Assembly: GCF_001279585.1 (NCBI RefSeq)
Contig: NZ_LGEC01000126.1
Span: forward strand, 127,598 to 191,597
Origin: Nocardiopsis sp. NRRL B-16309
GTDB taxonomy: Bacteria; Actinomycetota; Actinomycetes; Streptosporangiales; Streptosporangiaceae
Reading direction: 5' to 3'
Length of the DNA: 64,000 bases
Part shown: positions 27,701 to 35,584 of the stretch, one piece after another
Numbering within the stretch: the stretch's first letter is position 1
Layout: each line of letters opens with the position of its first letter
Program-made: the position numbers and the translations under genes
Notes under the pieces: model-generated
What the model was told of the DNA's origin: nothing
The model's database searches: none
Seen by the model: only the letters and a program-made list of their open reading frames with translations

Positions 27701-27834
27701 GCGGACAACTGCCCGAGGAGCGTCCGGAACGTGCGGCCACGAGGTTCGCCGCGCCGCGCACGGTGCCCGACTACGACGCCGAGGCCCTGGCCGAGGAGGC
27801 CGTGCGGGTCGGCCGCCAGGTGGGCCGGACATGA
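24778..27834 (+). CDS. FAD-linked oxidase / Fe-S fusion (D-lactate or glycolate dehydrogenase-like)
   Basis: 1018 residues. The N-terminal half is a PCMH-type FAD-binding oxidase (PVLSRGGGTSLAGQ, then GGMIGNNSCGA and GEHGDGQSRAEFW). The C-terminal half carries two 4Fe-4S cluster motifs (including CLACKGCKTDCPVNVD) and two cysteine-rich CCG-type domains (TPCCGLTW; DAGCCGLAGDFGF), as in GlpC/LldE. This fusion oxidises 2-hydroxyacids (D-lactate, glycolate or D-2-hydroxyglutarate) at the membrane. The ATG at 24778 has GGAGGGG upstream and is preferred to 24733. The stop overlaps the next start (ATGA), so the following racemase-like enzyme may supply its hydroxyacid substrate. Confidence 0.88.
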   Translation: MATEPDRLPRDGAGADTGSLFRDLEARVDGEVRFDAGTLAAYSTDASNYRRVPICVVAPATVEDGAEAVAVCREHGAPVLSRGGGTSLAGQTVNHAVVLDWSKYCDGILDVDPEARTALVEPGVVLDALNARAGEAERGLGFGPRPSTHGQCTLGGMIGNNSCGASAQAYGKTVDNILRLEVLTYDGCRMWVGPTSDEEYERILAEGGRRAEIHRELRALRDEYALAIRRRFPDIPRRVSGYNLDSLLPEQGFDVAAALTGSEGTLATVLRAEVRLVEHPQASALVVCGFEDVFAAADAVPEVLEYDPYALEGLDDKLIDYEVRKQLHPEAVRRMPEGAGWLMVQFGGADREEAAERAREFTHTSKAVRRGDVLVVDDPGDQARMWQAREAGLGATARVPGEADTWPGWEDSAVAPEHFGDYLRDLHALMEEFDYAYRSSFYGHFGHGCLHTRVPFDLKSPEGVDAYRRFAERAADLVVGYGGSLSGEHGDGQSRAEFWPRMFGSELMPAFAEMKRIFDPDDRMNPGRLVPPGGGRPSPLDADLRLGPARRPFEPDTYFGYPHDDRSFDRAVQRCVGVGKCRTESGGVMCPSYRVTGEEEHSTRGRARLLSEMLRGDLVEDGWRSDRVEGALDLCLACKGCKTDCPVNVDMATYKAEFLAHRYEGRVRPASHYALGWLPLWARAGSLAPEAANVLSAWPLLTGIGKRLAGLARERPVPAIAPRRFSDALRRRGSRGGERGEVVLWPDTFTENFHPAIGAAAVRVLESAGFRVRVPPRTPCCGLTWISTGQLGVARRVLRRTLRLLRDDIRAGTPIVGLEPSCTAVLRSDAVELFPDDDLATGLRDNVHTLAEFLHEYAPDWEPPRLDRVAVAQPHCHQHAVLGFDEDARLLERTGAEVDVLDAGCCGLAGDFGFEDGHYAVSMSVAEQGLLPAVRAADSRALLLADGFSCRTQIEQSGVGRQAVHLAEALDLAQRGQLPEERPERAATRFAAPRTVPDYDAEALAEEAVRVGRQVGRT

Positions 27835-28943
27835 GCGCCGCGACGGATCCGCGGGTCACCGACGTGGAGGCGGCCGTCTACACCGTGCCCACCGACCGGC
27901 CCTCGGCGGACGGCACGCTCGCGTGGGACTCGACCACCATGGTGCTCGTCCGTGTGCGCGGAGGCGGGCTGGAAGGGCTCGGCTGGACCTACGGGCCGCC
28001 CGCGTGCGCGTCCGTCGTCCGGGACCAGCTCGCCGACCAGGTCCGGGGACGGCCGGTCCTGGACGTGCCCGCCGCGCTGGAGGCGATGATCCGCTCGGTG
28101 CGCAACGCGGGCCGCCCGGGCGCGGTCGGCTACGCGGTGTCGGCCGTGGAGACCGCGCTGTGGGACCTCAAGGCCAGGGTGCTCGGACTGCCCCTGTACC
28201 GCCTGCTCGGCGCGAGCCGGACGGGCGCGCCGCTCTACGGCAGCGGTGGGCTGACCAGCTACACCGACGACGTGATGCGCGCGCAGCTCTCCCACTGGGT
28301 CCACGAGCAGGGCTTCCCCCGGGTCAAGATCAAGATCGGCGAGGACTGGGGCGCCCGGGAGCGCCGGGACCTGGAACGGCTCTCGATCGCGCGCGAGGTG
28401 ATCGGCCCGGACGCGGAGCTCTTCGCCGACGCGAACGGCGCCTACTCCGACAAGCAGGCGATCAGGCTCGCGGGCGCGCTGGCCGACCTGGACGTGCGCT
28501 GGCTGGAGGAGCCCGTCTCGTCCGACGACCTGGACGGTCTCCGGCGCGTGCGGGGCGGGGTCCCTGCGGACGTGGCGGCGGGAGAGTACGGGATCGACCT
28601 CACCTACTTCCAGCGGATGTGCGCGGCGGGGGCGGTGGACTGCCTCCAGGTGGACATCACCCGGTGCGGCGGCCTCCTGGAGTTCCTGCGCGCGGCGACC
28701 GTGGCCGCCGCGCACGGATTGGAGGTGTCGGCGCACTGCGCGCCCTACCTGCACCGCCACGCGGTCCTGCCGCTGCCCAACCTGCGGCACGTGGAGTGGT
28801 TCCACGACCACGTCCGGATCGAGACGCTCTTCTTCGAGGGCGCGGACCCGCCGGTCGACGGCGTGCTGTACCCGGACCCCGACCGCCCGGGACTCGGCCT
28901 GGACCTCAGGGAGGCGGACGCGGACGCCTACCGCGCGGGCTGA
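27831..28943 (+). CDS. Mandelate racemase/muconate lactonizing enzyme family
   Basis: 370 residues, enolase superfamily. Capping domain, then the barrel with the catalytic Lys pair (VKIKIG), metal ligands in the order Asp (FADANGAYS), Glu (WLEEPVS) and Glu (AAGEYGID), and a C-terminal His segment (VSAHCAPYLHRHA). Members are acid-sugar dehydratases or racemases. The KxK motif and the coupling (ATGA overlap) to a 2-hydroxyacid dehydrogenase suggest a sugar-acid route, but the substrate cannot be read from sequence. Last gene before tRNA-Ile. Confidence 0.88.
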   Translation: MSAATDPRVTDVEAAVYTVPTDRPSADGTLAWDSTTMVLVRVRGGGLEGLGWTYGPPACASVVRDQLADQVRGRPVLDVPAALEAMIRSVRNAGRPGAVGYAVSAVETALWDLKARVLGLPLYRLLGASRTGAPLYGSGGLTSYTDDVMRAQLSHWVHEQGFPRVKIKIGEDWGARERRDLERLSIAREVIGPDAELFADANGAYSDKQAIRLAGALADLDVRWLEEPVSSDDLDGLRRVRGGVPADVAAGEYGIDLTYFQRMCAAGAVDCLQVDITRCGGLLEFLRAATVAAAHGLEVSAHCAPYLHRHAVLPLPNLRHVEWFHDHVRIETLFFEGADPPVDGVLYPDPDRPGLGLDLREADADAYRAG

Positions 28944-29083
28944 GTCGGGACCCGTTCGGAGTACTCCCGGTGACCGGATACGATCGGAGGCGAAGCGGGT
29001 CGCCCAGTGCGGGAGCCCCTTCCCGCCCAGGTGAATCGGTTCGCTCCGGTTCTCAGGATGCGGTAGAGTTCCTCCCGGAACGA

Positions 29084-29157
29084 GGGCGTATAGCTCAGTC
29101 GGTTAGAGCGCATCCCTGATAAGGATGAGGCCCCAGGTTCAAGTCCTGGTACGCCCA
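29084..29157 (+). tRNA. tRNA-Ile (GAT)
   Basis: 74-nt cloverleaf. Acceptor GGGCGTA pairs with TACGCCC, anticodon stem CATCC/GGATG with loop CTGATAA, anticodon GAT at 29118-29120, T arm CCAGG-TTCAAGT-CCTGG. CCA is not encoded. The island is integrated in its 3' half and attL restores the intact gene. Confidence 0.97.
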
Positions 29158-29160
29158 CAC
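29116..29160 (+). other. attL: attL
   Basis: 45 bp identical to 45986-46030. It starts at the anticodon loop (CTGATAAGG) and ends three bases past the tRNA. Confidence 0.95.
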
Positions 29161-29174
29161 AGTTTGTGCAGTTC

Positions 29175-29218
29175 AGAGCCTTGTTCTCCACCTCGGAGAG
29201 CAGGGCTCTTCCTCTTTT
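29175..29218 (+). terminator. Element-borne terminator after tRNA-Ile
   Basis: 15 bp stem from AGAGCC (29175) to GGCTCT (29209) with a 5-base loop, followed by TCCTCTTTT. It lies just inside the island and would end tRNA-Ile transcription. Confidence 0.8.
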
Positions 29219-29324
29219 GACCGTCATCTGACCGTGGGACCCCACGGCATCCCCTGTCAGAGCCCGCACTCCCCCGGCACTGAGCGGCACCGGCCGGACG
29301 CCAAGTCGACAACAGATCGAATCG

Positions 29325-29576
29325 CTATGTCGACTCGACTCTAGCCGACGCTCCCCTGGCCGGTAGCGGCACGCCCAGCAGCTCCAGGAGCTCTGCGGTG
29401 ACTACCCGGTAGGTTCCGCCGTAGCGGAGCAGCCGGCAGGGGAACTCACCGCGCCTCGCAAGTTCGTAGGCCATCGTCCGACCCATGTGCAGGGCACGGG
29501 CGGCCGTCATCAGGTCCACCGCCGCCGGCAGGTCGTACAGCTCTCGGATCGTGAAGGCCTTGCTCTCCTCGGTCAC
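29325..29576 (-). CDS. xis: Excisionase-like helix-turn-helix protein
   Basis: 83 residues. The core LMTAARALHMGRTMAYELARR, followed by FPCRLLRYGGTYRVVTAELLELLG, is the MerR/excisionase-type winged helix seen in actinomycete Xis proteins. GTG at 29576 with GGGAG upstream; the open frame further upstream to 29855 overlaps the divergent gene and is not used. It reads toward attL, so in the excised circle it would lie upstream of int, about 370 bases away across attP. Expected role: steering the integrase to excision. Confidence 0.82.
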   Translation of the reverse strand: MTEESKAFTIRELYDLPAAVDLMTAARALHMGRTMAYELARRGEFPCRLLRYGGTYRVVTAELLELLGVPLPARGASARVEST

Positions 29577-29736
29577 TGCTCTCCCGCGCGTTGGCTTCGT
29601 CGTCAAGGGGAGTAAGCCTCCACAGCCACAGCTTGTGACATCGTTGTCGGCCCCGAGCGCCTTCGCTGGTTCGAGAAAGTTGTAGCTTCGCCGTCCGACC
29701 CGGAACGAAAGCGCTTCGAACTGTCGTGATGTAGGT

Positions 29737-30984
29737 ATGACACGGACACACGACGCACCGGACCGGGCTATGAAGAACGAGGAACAGGGGCCGACGGAGG
29801 CCGAGATCGAGGCATGGCAGCGAGAGGACTTCTTCCTGCCTGCGGACGAGGCCACGCCTGAGACACATCCCTCCCTCTACAACATCTCGGCGGGACTGAT
29901 GATGTTCACTGGTGTGGTCCGCCCTTTGGAACCCCAGCTTCCCGACTATGTCACCATCCCGATGGTTCATGCCTCCGCGGAATTGGTCGTCCAAGTCAGC
30001 AAGTGGAATGTCCTCTGGGAAGCAGGCCAGTTCCGCCGAAGGTTCTTCAGCGGCGACGACCTCCCCGAGCCGATCGCCAAGATCGCCGAACTTGGCGACA
30101 TCAACACGATCCTTGTCCCGCATACCCGGTCTCGGTACTTCGAGTATGCACCGCTGCTTCACCTGTTGCCGAAGGCCACCTTGGATCGCTTTGGTTTGCC
30201 CCTCTTGCGCCGAGGCCAGTGGCCGTTCCTGGCAGACCACAGCGATGCTGACCGCTTTCTGCCTGCGGACTTCGAACAGCGCCTGGCGAAAGCATGGGCA
30301 TGGTCGGTCTGGCCGAACATCAACTCTGGCTCACCGATGCAAGCGTTCTCCGGCGATGATCCGATTCGGGTGCTATCGCACAACCTCAACTACTGGATCC
30401 CGCCGGTCACGAAAGTCATCCAGGACACTCTTGGGCAGTTCCCAGAGGTCGATGAGGGTAAGACGGTCGGTCCGGTTCCTCTTGAGGACGGGAGTTTTCT
30501 TCCGGGTGCCGTTACAGGAAATCCGCGCCAAGGCGGCTCCGTGTGGACAGGGAGGGAGGAGGCTGTAGAGATGGTGGCCGCCACGGTAGAAGCAGCTGAT
30601 GCAACCGGCCACTTGAGAGACATCCTGGACGCCGTGCGTTCCCACCGGGTCGAGGATGACTTCTCCAACCGGTGGTCGTACGCCCGTGAAGACTTCGAGC
30701 GTAAGCTCTACCGCAAACGAAGCAAGGTGCAGGTCCGCTTCGTGGAGTTGACCGACACCATCCCGGTGCAGGGCCCTGAGAGCGATGTCTTGGGCAAGCT
30801 CGTCACCAGCGACTTCCTCGCACTCCTGAACGAGAAGCAGCGGGAGGTCGTCGTCTTGCTCAGTAGCGGATTCCGCCAGCACGAGATCGCCGAGAAACTC
30901 GGCTACGCCAACCACAGTCCGATTTCCAAGCGACTCGCCCAGGTCCAGCGGAAGGCTGTGGAGTTCTTCGGGCTGGACAAGTGA
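29737..30984 (+). CDS. Unknown protein with C-terminal sigma-region-4-like HTH
   Basis: 415 residues, divergent from xis. The last 60 residues (LLNEKQREVVVLLSSGF, then HEIAEKLGYANHSPISKRLA) look like a sigma region 4/LuxR-type helix-turn-helix, so a DNA-binding regulator is likely. The first 340 residues contain no domain I recognise; they are Trp/Pro/Phe-rich with some acidic stretches. It could control the element (for example xis or cargo), but that is inference from position. Confidence 0.75.
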   Translation: MTRTHDAPDRAMKNEEQGPTEAEIEAWQREDFFLPADEATPETHPSLYNISAGLMMFTGVVRPLEPQLPDYVTIPMVHASAELVVQVSKWNVLWEAGQFRRRFFSGDDLPEPIAKIAELGDINTILVPHTRSRYFEYAPLLHLLPKATLDRFGLPLLRRGQWPFLADHSDADRFLPADFEQRLAKAWAWSVWPNINSGSPMQAFSGDDPIRVLSHNLNYWIPPVTKVIQDTLGQFPEVDEGKTVGPVPLEDGSFLPGAVTGNPRQGGSVWTGREEAVEMVAATVEAADATGHLRDILDAVRSHRVEDDFSNRWSYAREDFERKLYRKRSKVQVRFVELTDTIPVQGPESDVLGKLVTSDFLALLNEKQREVVVLLSSGFRQHEIAEKLGYANHSPISKRLAQVQRKAVEFFGLDK

Positions 30985-31347
30985 TGGCAGGACATCTGTC
31001 GGTGTCTCTGGTGGGCGCTGTGCCGGCGTGCGCTAACGGCGTAGGCCAGCCAAAGCAACGGAATCGCGAGTGCCTTCCAGGATCTGATCGGTCTGTGCCA
31101 CGTGTTGACTCCGGCTGTCGAGGACGCGATGGACTCAAAATTTTTCGGGGAAATGGGCAGAACGGGGGACACAGACGGCCCCGCGTTCTATGCTGGCATG
31201 TGGTCGGTTTCGTGAGCCCACACGGAACTGGCCCAAGCATGACGCGCCGACCCGACACCCGGCCTTCGTGGTTGAGACCGACACCGCCCGACTGAAGGCT
31301 GCGTCTTCGTGTTGGCACGCTCTTAACCGATTTTAGAAGGCTTCGTC
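30985..31347. other. Gene-free gap in island
   Basis: 363 bases of mixed composition with an AT-rich spot (CAAAATTTTTCGGGG, near 31136). No gene or clear promoter is supported. Confidence 0.4.
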
Positions 31348-31503
31348 ATGCTTAATTACCTCGTTCTCTTCCTGCTTTCCCTCTTGGCTTCAGTCTTCGG
31401 CGTTTTAGTCGCTCGGGAATCTGAGCAACCGTGGGGGGTATCCCTTCTTACAGGGTTGGGCCTGTTCCTCGGAGCGCTTGCAGCTTTTGCCTTCGTGGTG
31501 TAG
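31348..31503 (+). CDS. Small membrane protein
   Basis: 51 residues, too short for usual gene calling. ATG with AGAAGG seven bases upstream. Two hydrophobic segments (YLVLFLLSLLASVFGVLVA and LLTGLGLFLGALAAFAFVV) separated by a short charged loop (RESEQPWG), so probably a two-helix membrane hairpin. Lower GC than the chromosome. Function unknown. Confidence 0.6.
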   Translation: MLNYLVLFLLSLLASVFGVLVARESEQPWGVSLLTGLGLFLGALAAFAFVV

Positions 31504-31731
31504 CAATCCATCGCTGCCCTAGTCGCGCGGTTGGGTTGTGCATGGTGTGATCAGGGCAGAAGTGCTGCGCCGGGTGTGATGCAAGATCCGTGGCGACCCT
31601 CTGGCCAAATGGGACAGAGCATCTCCGGCCCGTCGCCAGGCGGTCGGTTTGCGTCGATCCGTTCGGGTCGGTCTTGGGCATGCGACGGCCCCCGGTCATC
31701 GACCGGGGGCCGCATGTGTGTTCATGGCGCG

Positions 31732-31917
31732 TCAGCGGCGGTGCATCTCGGCGCTGCTGAGGAACGCCGCCCATTCGGTGAGCCCGAACCTCAGGTGTCC
31801 GAGGCCGGGGTTCTGCGAGTCGCGTACCGCGGCACCGCTGGGCACGTCGGCGACCTCGACGCAGTTGTTTCGGTCGCCGCTGTAGCTACTCTTGCGCCAG
31901 TTCTGCGGGCTCTGCAT
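31732..31917 (-). CDS. DUF397 domain protein
   Basis: 61 residues covering one DUF397 domain: NWRKSSYSGDRNNCVEVADV, then VRDSQNP and FGLTEWAAFL. Such proteins pair with XRE/DUF5753 regulators in hundreds of actinomycete loci (WhiJ/AbaA-like pairs) and often modulate them. Its start overlaps the end of the XRE gene by 32 bases on the same strand. Confidence 0.9.
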   Translation of the reverse strand: MQSPQNWRKSSYSGDRNNCVEVADVPSGAAVRDSQNPGLGHLRFGLTEWAAFLSSAEMHRR

Positions 31918-32776
31918 CTCGGTCCTCTGACTCGGCTATGAGCTGTTCAAGGAAGTCAACGGACTCGGCGGCGCTGAGGGCAGCGTTGCTGATCAGGCCG
32001 AACGCGACGTCGTACCGCTCGATTTCGTCCGGTTGCTCTAGGAACATGCTAGCGGCGTAGGTCTCCGCGTAAGCCAGAGAGGGATCCAGGGGATGCGGGA
32101 AGTCCAGCAGGACGAACGAACCGTTCATCCCGGCGTGGTGGCCGGCTGAGAACGGGAGCACGTTGATGGTGATGTTGAGGCGAGCGGCCATGTGTACCAG
32201 GTGGCGAAGCTGGGCGCGCATCGCTTCGGGATCACGGGTCGGGCGCCGAAGGGCGGCCTCGTCGATGATCGCCCAGTAGCGGGGAGGGTCGAAGCGGTTG
32301 AGGATGTTCTGCCGCTGGATTCTCGCGTCAACGTTGCGGCGCACGGCATCGCCATCACGGACTTGACCACCACGGAACACGCTCTCGGCGTAGTCCGGAT
32401 GTTGAAGGAGGCCGGGGATCACCTGGCACTCATAGGTCCTGATCACCGATGCCTCGGCCTCGAAGTCCGGAAGCGAGTCCGTGAACACGCCACGGTACGG
32501 CGCGCGGGACCACCAGCCGCGTTCCTTGGAGTCCTTCAGAAGCTGGTGAAGCTCGGACCGGCTCTCGGGGTCGGCCACGCCGTGCAGGTCTAGAAGGCTG
32601 TCGAGATCGGTGGCATTCAGGCGCCGCTCTGCGTTCTCGATCTTGGACAGCTTCGGGGAGCCCCAGCCGAGGGCCTTCGCTGCTTCAGCCAGGGACTTTC
32701 CGGTTGCCTCCCGTGCCCTGCGCAACTCTGTGGCGAGTCGGCGTAGCCGGACGGTGGGGCTGTGGTCGCGTCGCAT
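31886..32776 (-). CDS. XRE-family regulator with DUF5753
   Basis: 296 residues. N-terminal helix-turn-helix (TGKSLAEAAKALGWGSPKLS, then KIENAERR; about 20-60) and a C-terminal DUF5753 ligand or partner domain (VIPGLLQHPDYAESVF ... VLPFSAGHHAGMNGSFVLLD). Expected DNA-binding repressor or activator, working with the DUF397 protein. ATG 32776 is chosen over the GTG at 32794 because it gives MRRDHSPTVRLRRLA, but neither has a strong ribosome site. Repeats just upstream may be its operator. Confidence 0.88.
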   Translation of the reverse strand: MRRDHSPTVRLRRLATELRRAREATGKSLAEAAKALGWGSPKLSKIENAERRLNATDLDSLLDLHGVADPESRSELHQLLKDSKERGWWSRAPYRGVFTDSLPDFEAEASVIRTYECQVIPGLLQHPDYAESVFRGGQVRDGDAVRRNVDARIQRQNILNRFDPPRYWAIIDEAALRRPTRDPEAMRAQLRHLVHMAARLNITINVLPFSAGHHAGMNGSFVLLDFPHPLDPSLAYAETYAASMFLEQPDEIERYDVAFGLISNAALSAAESVDFLEQLIAESEDRDAEPAELAQE

Positions 32777-32800
32777 GTCCCGCAGTCTAGACACTTCGAA

Positions 32801-32862
32801 TCATGGCAATTTCCAGTTTTCCGCTTGTGTCATGGCAAGTTCCGTTGCATCATGGCTGTACC
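32801..32862. promoter_or_regulatory. Candidate operator repeats
   Basis: TCATGGCAATTTCC at 32801-32814 recurs as TCATGGCAAGTTCC at 32830-32843 and, degenerate, as TCATGGCTGTACC at 32850-32862. They fill the space between the XRE gene and the divergent small-gene operon, the expected place for an XRE autoregulatory site. Confidence 0.6.
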
Positions 32863-32890
32863 TAAGGATGGCCACAGAGAGTGAACTGAC

Positions 32891-33208
32891 ATGACACTTT
32901 CGATGCTCAACGCTACAGGGAAGACACTTGCCCTAGCAGTGGATCAGGGATCCCGCCACACGGCGCGGGTGGAGGACGTGGCGTCGTTCGGCACTGCCTT
33001 GGCGCGCCGATCGCACTCCAACGGAGCAATGTTCCGCCGCGTGGACCTGATCCTGTCGACCGTGTGGCTGACCGTCGACATTGCCGCCTACACCGTCCGG
33101 CGTCACCGGTCGCGCCGTGTGCGCCGCTATGCCGATCCGGGTTCCGCCTGGCCCTCCGTCGTCACAGGGCCCGTTTCGCTCATCCGCCCCCGGGAGGCGG
33201 TGGCGTGA
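32891..33208 (+). CDS. Unknown protein, possible membrane segment
   Basis: 105 residues. One moderately hydrophobic stretch (LILSTVWLTVDIAAYTV, about 53-69) followed by a very basic segment (RRHRSRRVRRY). It is the first of three short genes with overlapping ends. Divergent from the XRE regulator and probably controlled by it. No family recognised. Confidence 0.6.
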   Translation: MTLSMLNATGKTLALAVDQGSRHTARVEDVASFGTALARRSHSNGAMFRRVDLILSTVWLTVDIAAYTVRRHRSRRVRRYADPGSAWPSVVTGPVSLIRPREAVA

Positions 33209-33447
33209 TGGCACCCACAACGGTCTGCGACATCCATGAACTCGCCGACATGCAGACGCTGACCACGTGGGCTCATGAGCACCGCACCCACGTGCGGTAC
33301 CTCGGTTCCACGTTGGAGGGCGAACCGCTGTGGGGCGCCACCCAGGGGCCCGCCACCCGCGTGGCGCGCGGACACCGACCAGACCCTCACCCGCTTCCCC
33401 TCGTATGGAAGTCGCCCCTCGAACACTTGGAGACCAGTGGTGAGTGA
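33208..33447 (+). CDS. Unknown small protein
   Basis: 79 residues. The ATG overlaps the previous stop (TGATG), indicating coupling. Starts MAPTTVCDIHELADMQTLTTW. No motif recognised. It may belong to the small cytoplasmic proteins found beside XRE/DUF397 pairs, but this is a guess from position. Confidence 0.55.
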   Translation: MAPTTVCDIHELADMQTLTTWAHEHRTHVRYLGSTLEGEPLWGATQGPATRVARGHRPDPHPLPLVWKSPLEHLETSGE

Positions 33448-33616
33448 TCCCTGCGACTTCGCTTTTGACACCCTCGATCCTGAGTCAACCGAAGTGCAGA
33501 CCCTCTCCAACCTCGCGGACACGGTTGGACTGGCCTTGATCGCATCTCCCAGACCCGTGGCTGACGGCGACGTCGTCGCACAGCTCCAAGCCGTCATCCG
33601 CGCGGCCATGGACTGA
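33440..33616 (+). CDS. Unknown acidic small protein
   Basis: 58 residues, acidic (CDFAFDTLDPESTEVQTL). GTG start eight bases inside the previous gene, so a third coupled gene. No family recognised. Confidence 0.55.
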   Translation: MSDPCDFAFDTLDPESTEVQTLSNLADTVGLALIASPRPVADGDVVAQLQAVIRAAMD

Positions 33617-33768
33617 TCCGTCGGCCCCGGAGTATTCCCAGGCTTCGCGGGCACGGCACGCGGCCGCGTACGCGCGGCTCCACTGACGCACTCGTCTCAG
33701 CGCACGGGAACGTGTCACCACCCCCGAGTTTCGCGCCCGCCACAGAGCGCCTGGACAGGAGCGCGGTC

Positions 33769-33900
33769 ATGGACGGCGCAACCCCGTGTACCAGCCCGCA
33801 AGGGCACGACTACATCCCGGACCAACCCCCGATCCGCCATGGCCGTACCGCTACGGCCACCTGCAAGTACTGCAAGAACACCATCACCGCGACGCGGTGA
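33769..33900 (+). CDS. Small CxxC protein
   Basis: 43 residues ending ATCKYCKNTITATR. One CxxC plus an upstream Cys and His could bind zinc. ATG with AGGAG seven bases upstream; the frame also runs back to 33712. It stops 28 bases before the sulfotransferase-like gene and could belong to that operon. Confidence 0.5.
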   Translation: MDGATPCTSPQGHDYIPDQPPIRHGRTATATCKYCKNTITATR

Positions 33901-33928
33901 TCGCCTCTTCCCTCTGGAGGACGTTCCC

Positions 33929-35584
33929 GTGGCACCTGACCGCTCGCCGATACTCCTGCTCGGTACGTCGGAACGTGTGGGATCCAACTGGACTATGGAC
34001 GCGCTGCGACACGCGACGATCCAACACAACGAGCCCCTCCGGCAACAGTTGGGGCCGGAACATCCCTACTCTCCCCTGTCCCCCGCTCCGAGCGATCACA
34101 CGATCGCGTTGCTCTCCCCGATCGCGGTGCACTGGTTGAAGGCGTTTGTTCGAGGCAAGCACCAGGGCGGGCCGCACGTGATCAAGGAGACCAACCTCTA
34201 CTTCACGACCGACAGATTCCTGGGGCTCTTCCCCGAGTCGCCAGTGCTCGTGCTTTCCCGCTCCCCGTTGGGGGTGGCCAGCTCGTTCAGTCGAGGAGAC
34301 CTGTGGCGCCGCTGGAGGTATGGCGATATCTACCGACGAATCGCCGCCATGACTCACGATCCTGCACGCAACCAGTGGGCCAGACTGGTTCCCGACGACA
34401 GCCCTGTCGCGCCTGTCGCTCTGACCCGCCTCATCGCCTTGAACACGGGCTTGCTCGCGGAGGCCCTGTCCGAACGCGAACACGGACACATTTCCTACGA
34501 ATCCGCTGTGCTCGATCGAGACGCCGCCATGAGTCCGGTCGTGCGGCTTGTGCCCGAAGCCAGACGAACGGTGTCCCCCGGGTTCGAAGCCAACCAACCC
34601 GTGGTGGACGGCACCTTCGCCACCAACCGCACCAAGCACGAGCTTGTCGTGGGGCTGAGTCCAGATGAGGTCGAACTCGTCAACGCGGAGACCGAACGCA
34701 ACGCGGCCTTGTTGCGCGACCTGTTGACGCCGTCAGCCGCCGACCGTGCCACCCGTTGGCTGGCGGGGGCGGACCGTTACCGACGCGACGATCCTCCGAC
34801 TCGCGGATCCAGGAGTCCGCGAACGCCCGTCCCGCTGCTGACATCTCCTCCCAGTCCCGCCTATGTCGCGGCCACGCCGGACGAGCTCCGTTGGCGCAAT
34901 GTCCTGGTGACGAACGCCGAGATGTGCGGGCTGCTCAACGGCCTTACCGCCGCCGAGTTGGATAACACGACGGCCGGTGTACACCTTCTCGCGATCGTGA
35001 TGCCGCACGAACGCGGTGGCCGGCTGCATTCAGCCAAGGAAGGTTGGCGTGTCAGTCCTGGCTTCGAGCACCACCCGGCCTACTGGGTCACCTGGATCGG
35101 TGCGGCTGCCTATGCCCTCTCCGTAGGGGCACGACTGCCCACCCGGGAGGAGATGGACATCCTCACCGAAGGCGTACAGGCGAGCAACGCCGCCTACTCG
35201 GTGGGAGACGTGACCCCGGTCGCCGAGCCCGGCTCCGGTGCGGACGCGGTGCACCACCGGGTCGGCAATCTCCAGGTCTGGTGTGCCAACGGGCCGGGCA
35301 GCGAGCCGTCGTGGGCACCGGTGACGCGCTATCTCCACGGAGCGGCGTGGAACACCCCGAGCAGCCGAGAGGAGGTGAGTCGATCTCGCTCCCGACACCT
35401 GCTCGGAGCCTCACGCGGGGTCGGTGTTCGCCTGGTCCGAGACCGGACGACCGGTCCGGGTCTCCCGCTGGAGGAGATCGCGGATCGCCTGCGCAGGTGG
35501 ATGGAAGGTCTCGGTCGGACTGACCGCTGCTTGAGCGAACACGACCAGCGGGTGATCAGCGTCCTGTCACAGCCCGATCGCTGA
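33929..35584 (+). CDS. Sulfotransferase-like/SUMF1-like fusion protein
   Basis: 551 residues. The N-terminal about 270 look like a PAPS sulfotransferase fold: an opening strand-loop PILLLGTSERVGSNWTM in the place of the 5'-phosphosulfate loop, and VLVLSRSPLGVASSFSRG resembling the 3'-phosphate site (RxP ... S). The C-terminal about 230 resemble the FGE/SUMF1 C-type-lectin fold (VTNAEMCGLLN, then HPAYWVTWIGAAAYALSVGA, RLPTREEM, VGNLQVWC and YLHGAAWN ending GVGVRLVRD). The catalytic C-terminal Cys pair of true FGE is not seen, so it may bind rather than oxidise. GTG with CTGGAGG upstream. It converges on the Nudix gene with an 18-base overlap. Role unknown. Confidence 0.65.
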   Translation: MAPDRSPILLLGTSERVGSNWTMDALRHATIQHNEPLRQQLGPEHPYSPLSPAPSDHTIALLSPIAVHWLKAFVRGKHQGGPHVIKETNLYFTTDRFLGLFPESPVLVLSRSPLGVASSFSRGDLWRRWRYGDIYRRIAAMTHDPARNQWARLVPDDSPVAPVALTRLIALNTGLLAEALSEREHGHISYESAVLDRDAAMSPVVRLVPEARRTVSPGFEANQPVVDGTFATNRTKHELVVGLSPDEVELVNAETERNAALLRDLLTPSAADRATRWLAGADRYRRDDPPTRGSRSPRTPVPLLTSPPSPAYVAATPDELRWRNVLVTNAEMCGLLNGLTAAELDNTTAGVHLLAIVMPHERGGRLHSAKEGWRVSPGFEHHPAYWVTWIGAAAYALSVGARLPTREEMDILTEGVQASNAAYSVGDVTPVAEPGSGADAVHHRVGNLQVWCANGPGSEPSWAPVTRYLHGAAWNTPSSREEVSRSRSRHLLGASRGVGVRLVRDRTTGPGLPLEEIADRLRRWMEGLGRTDRCLSEHDQRVISVLSQPDR

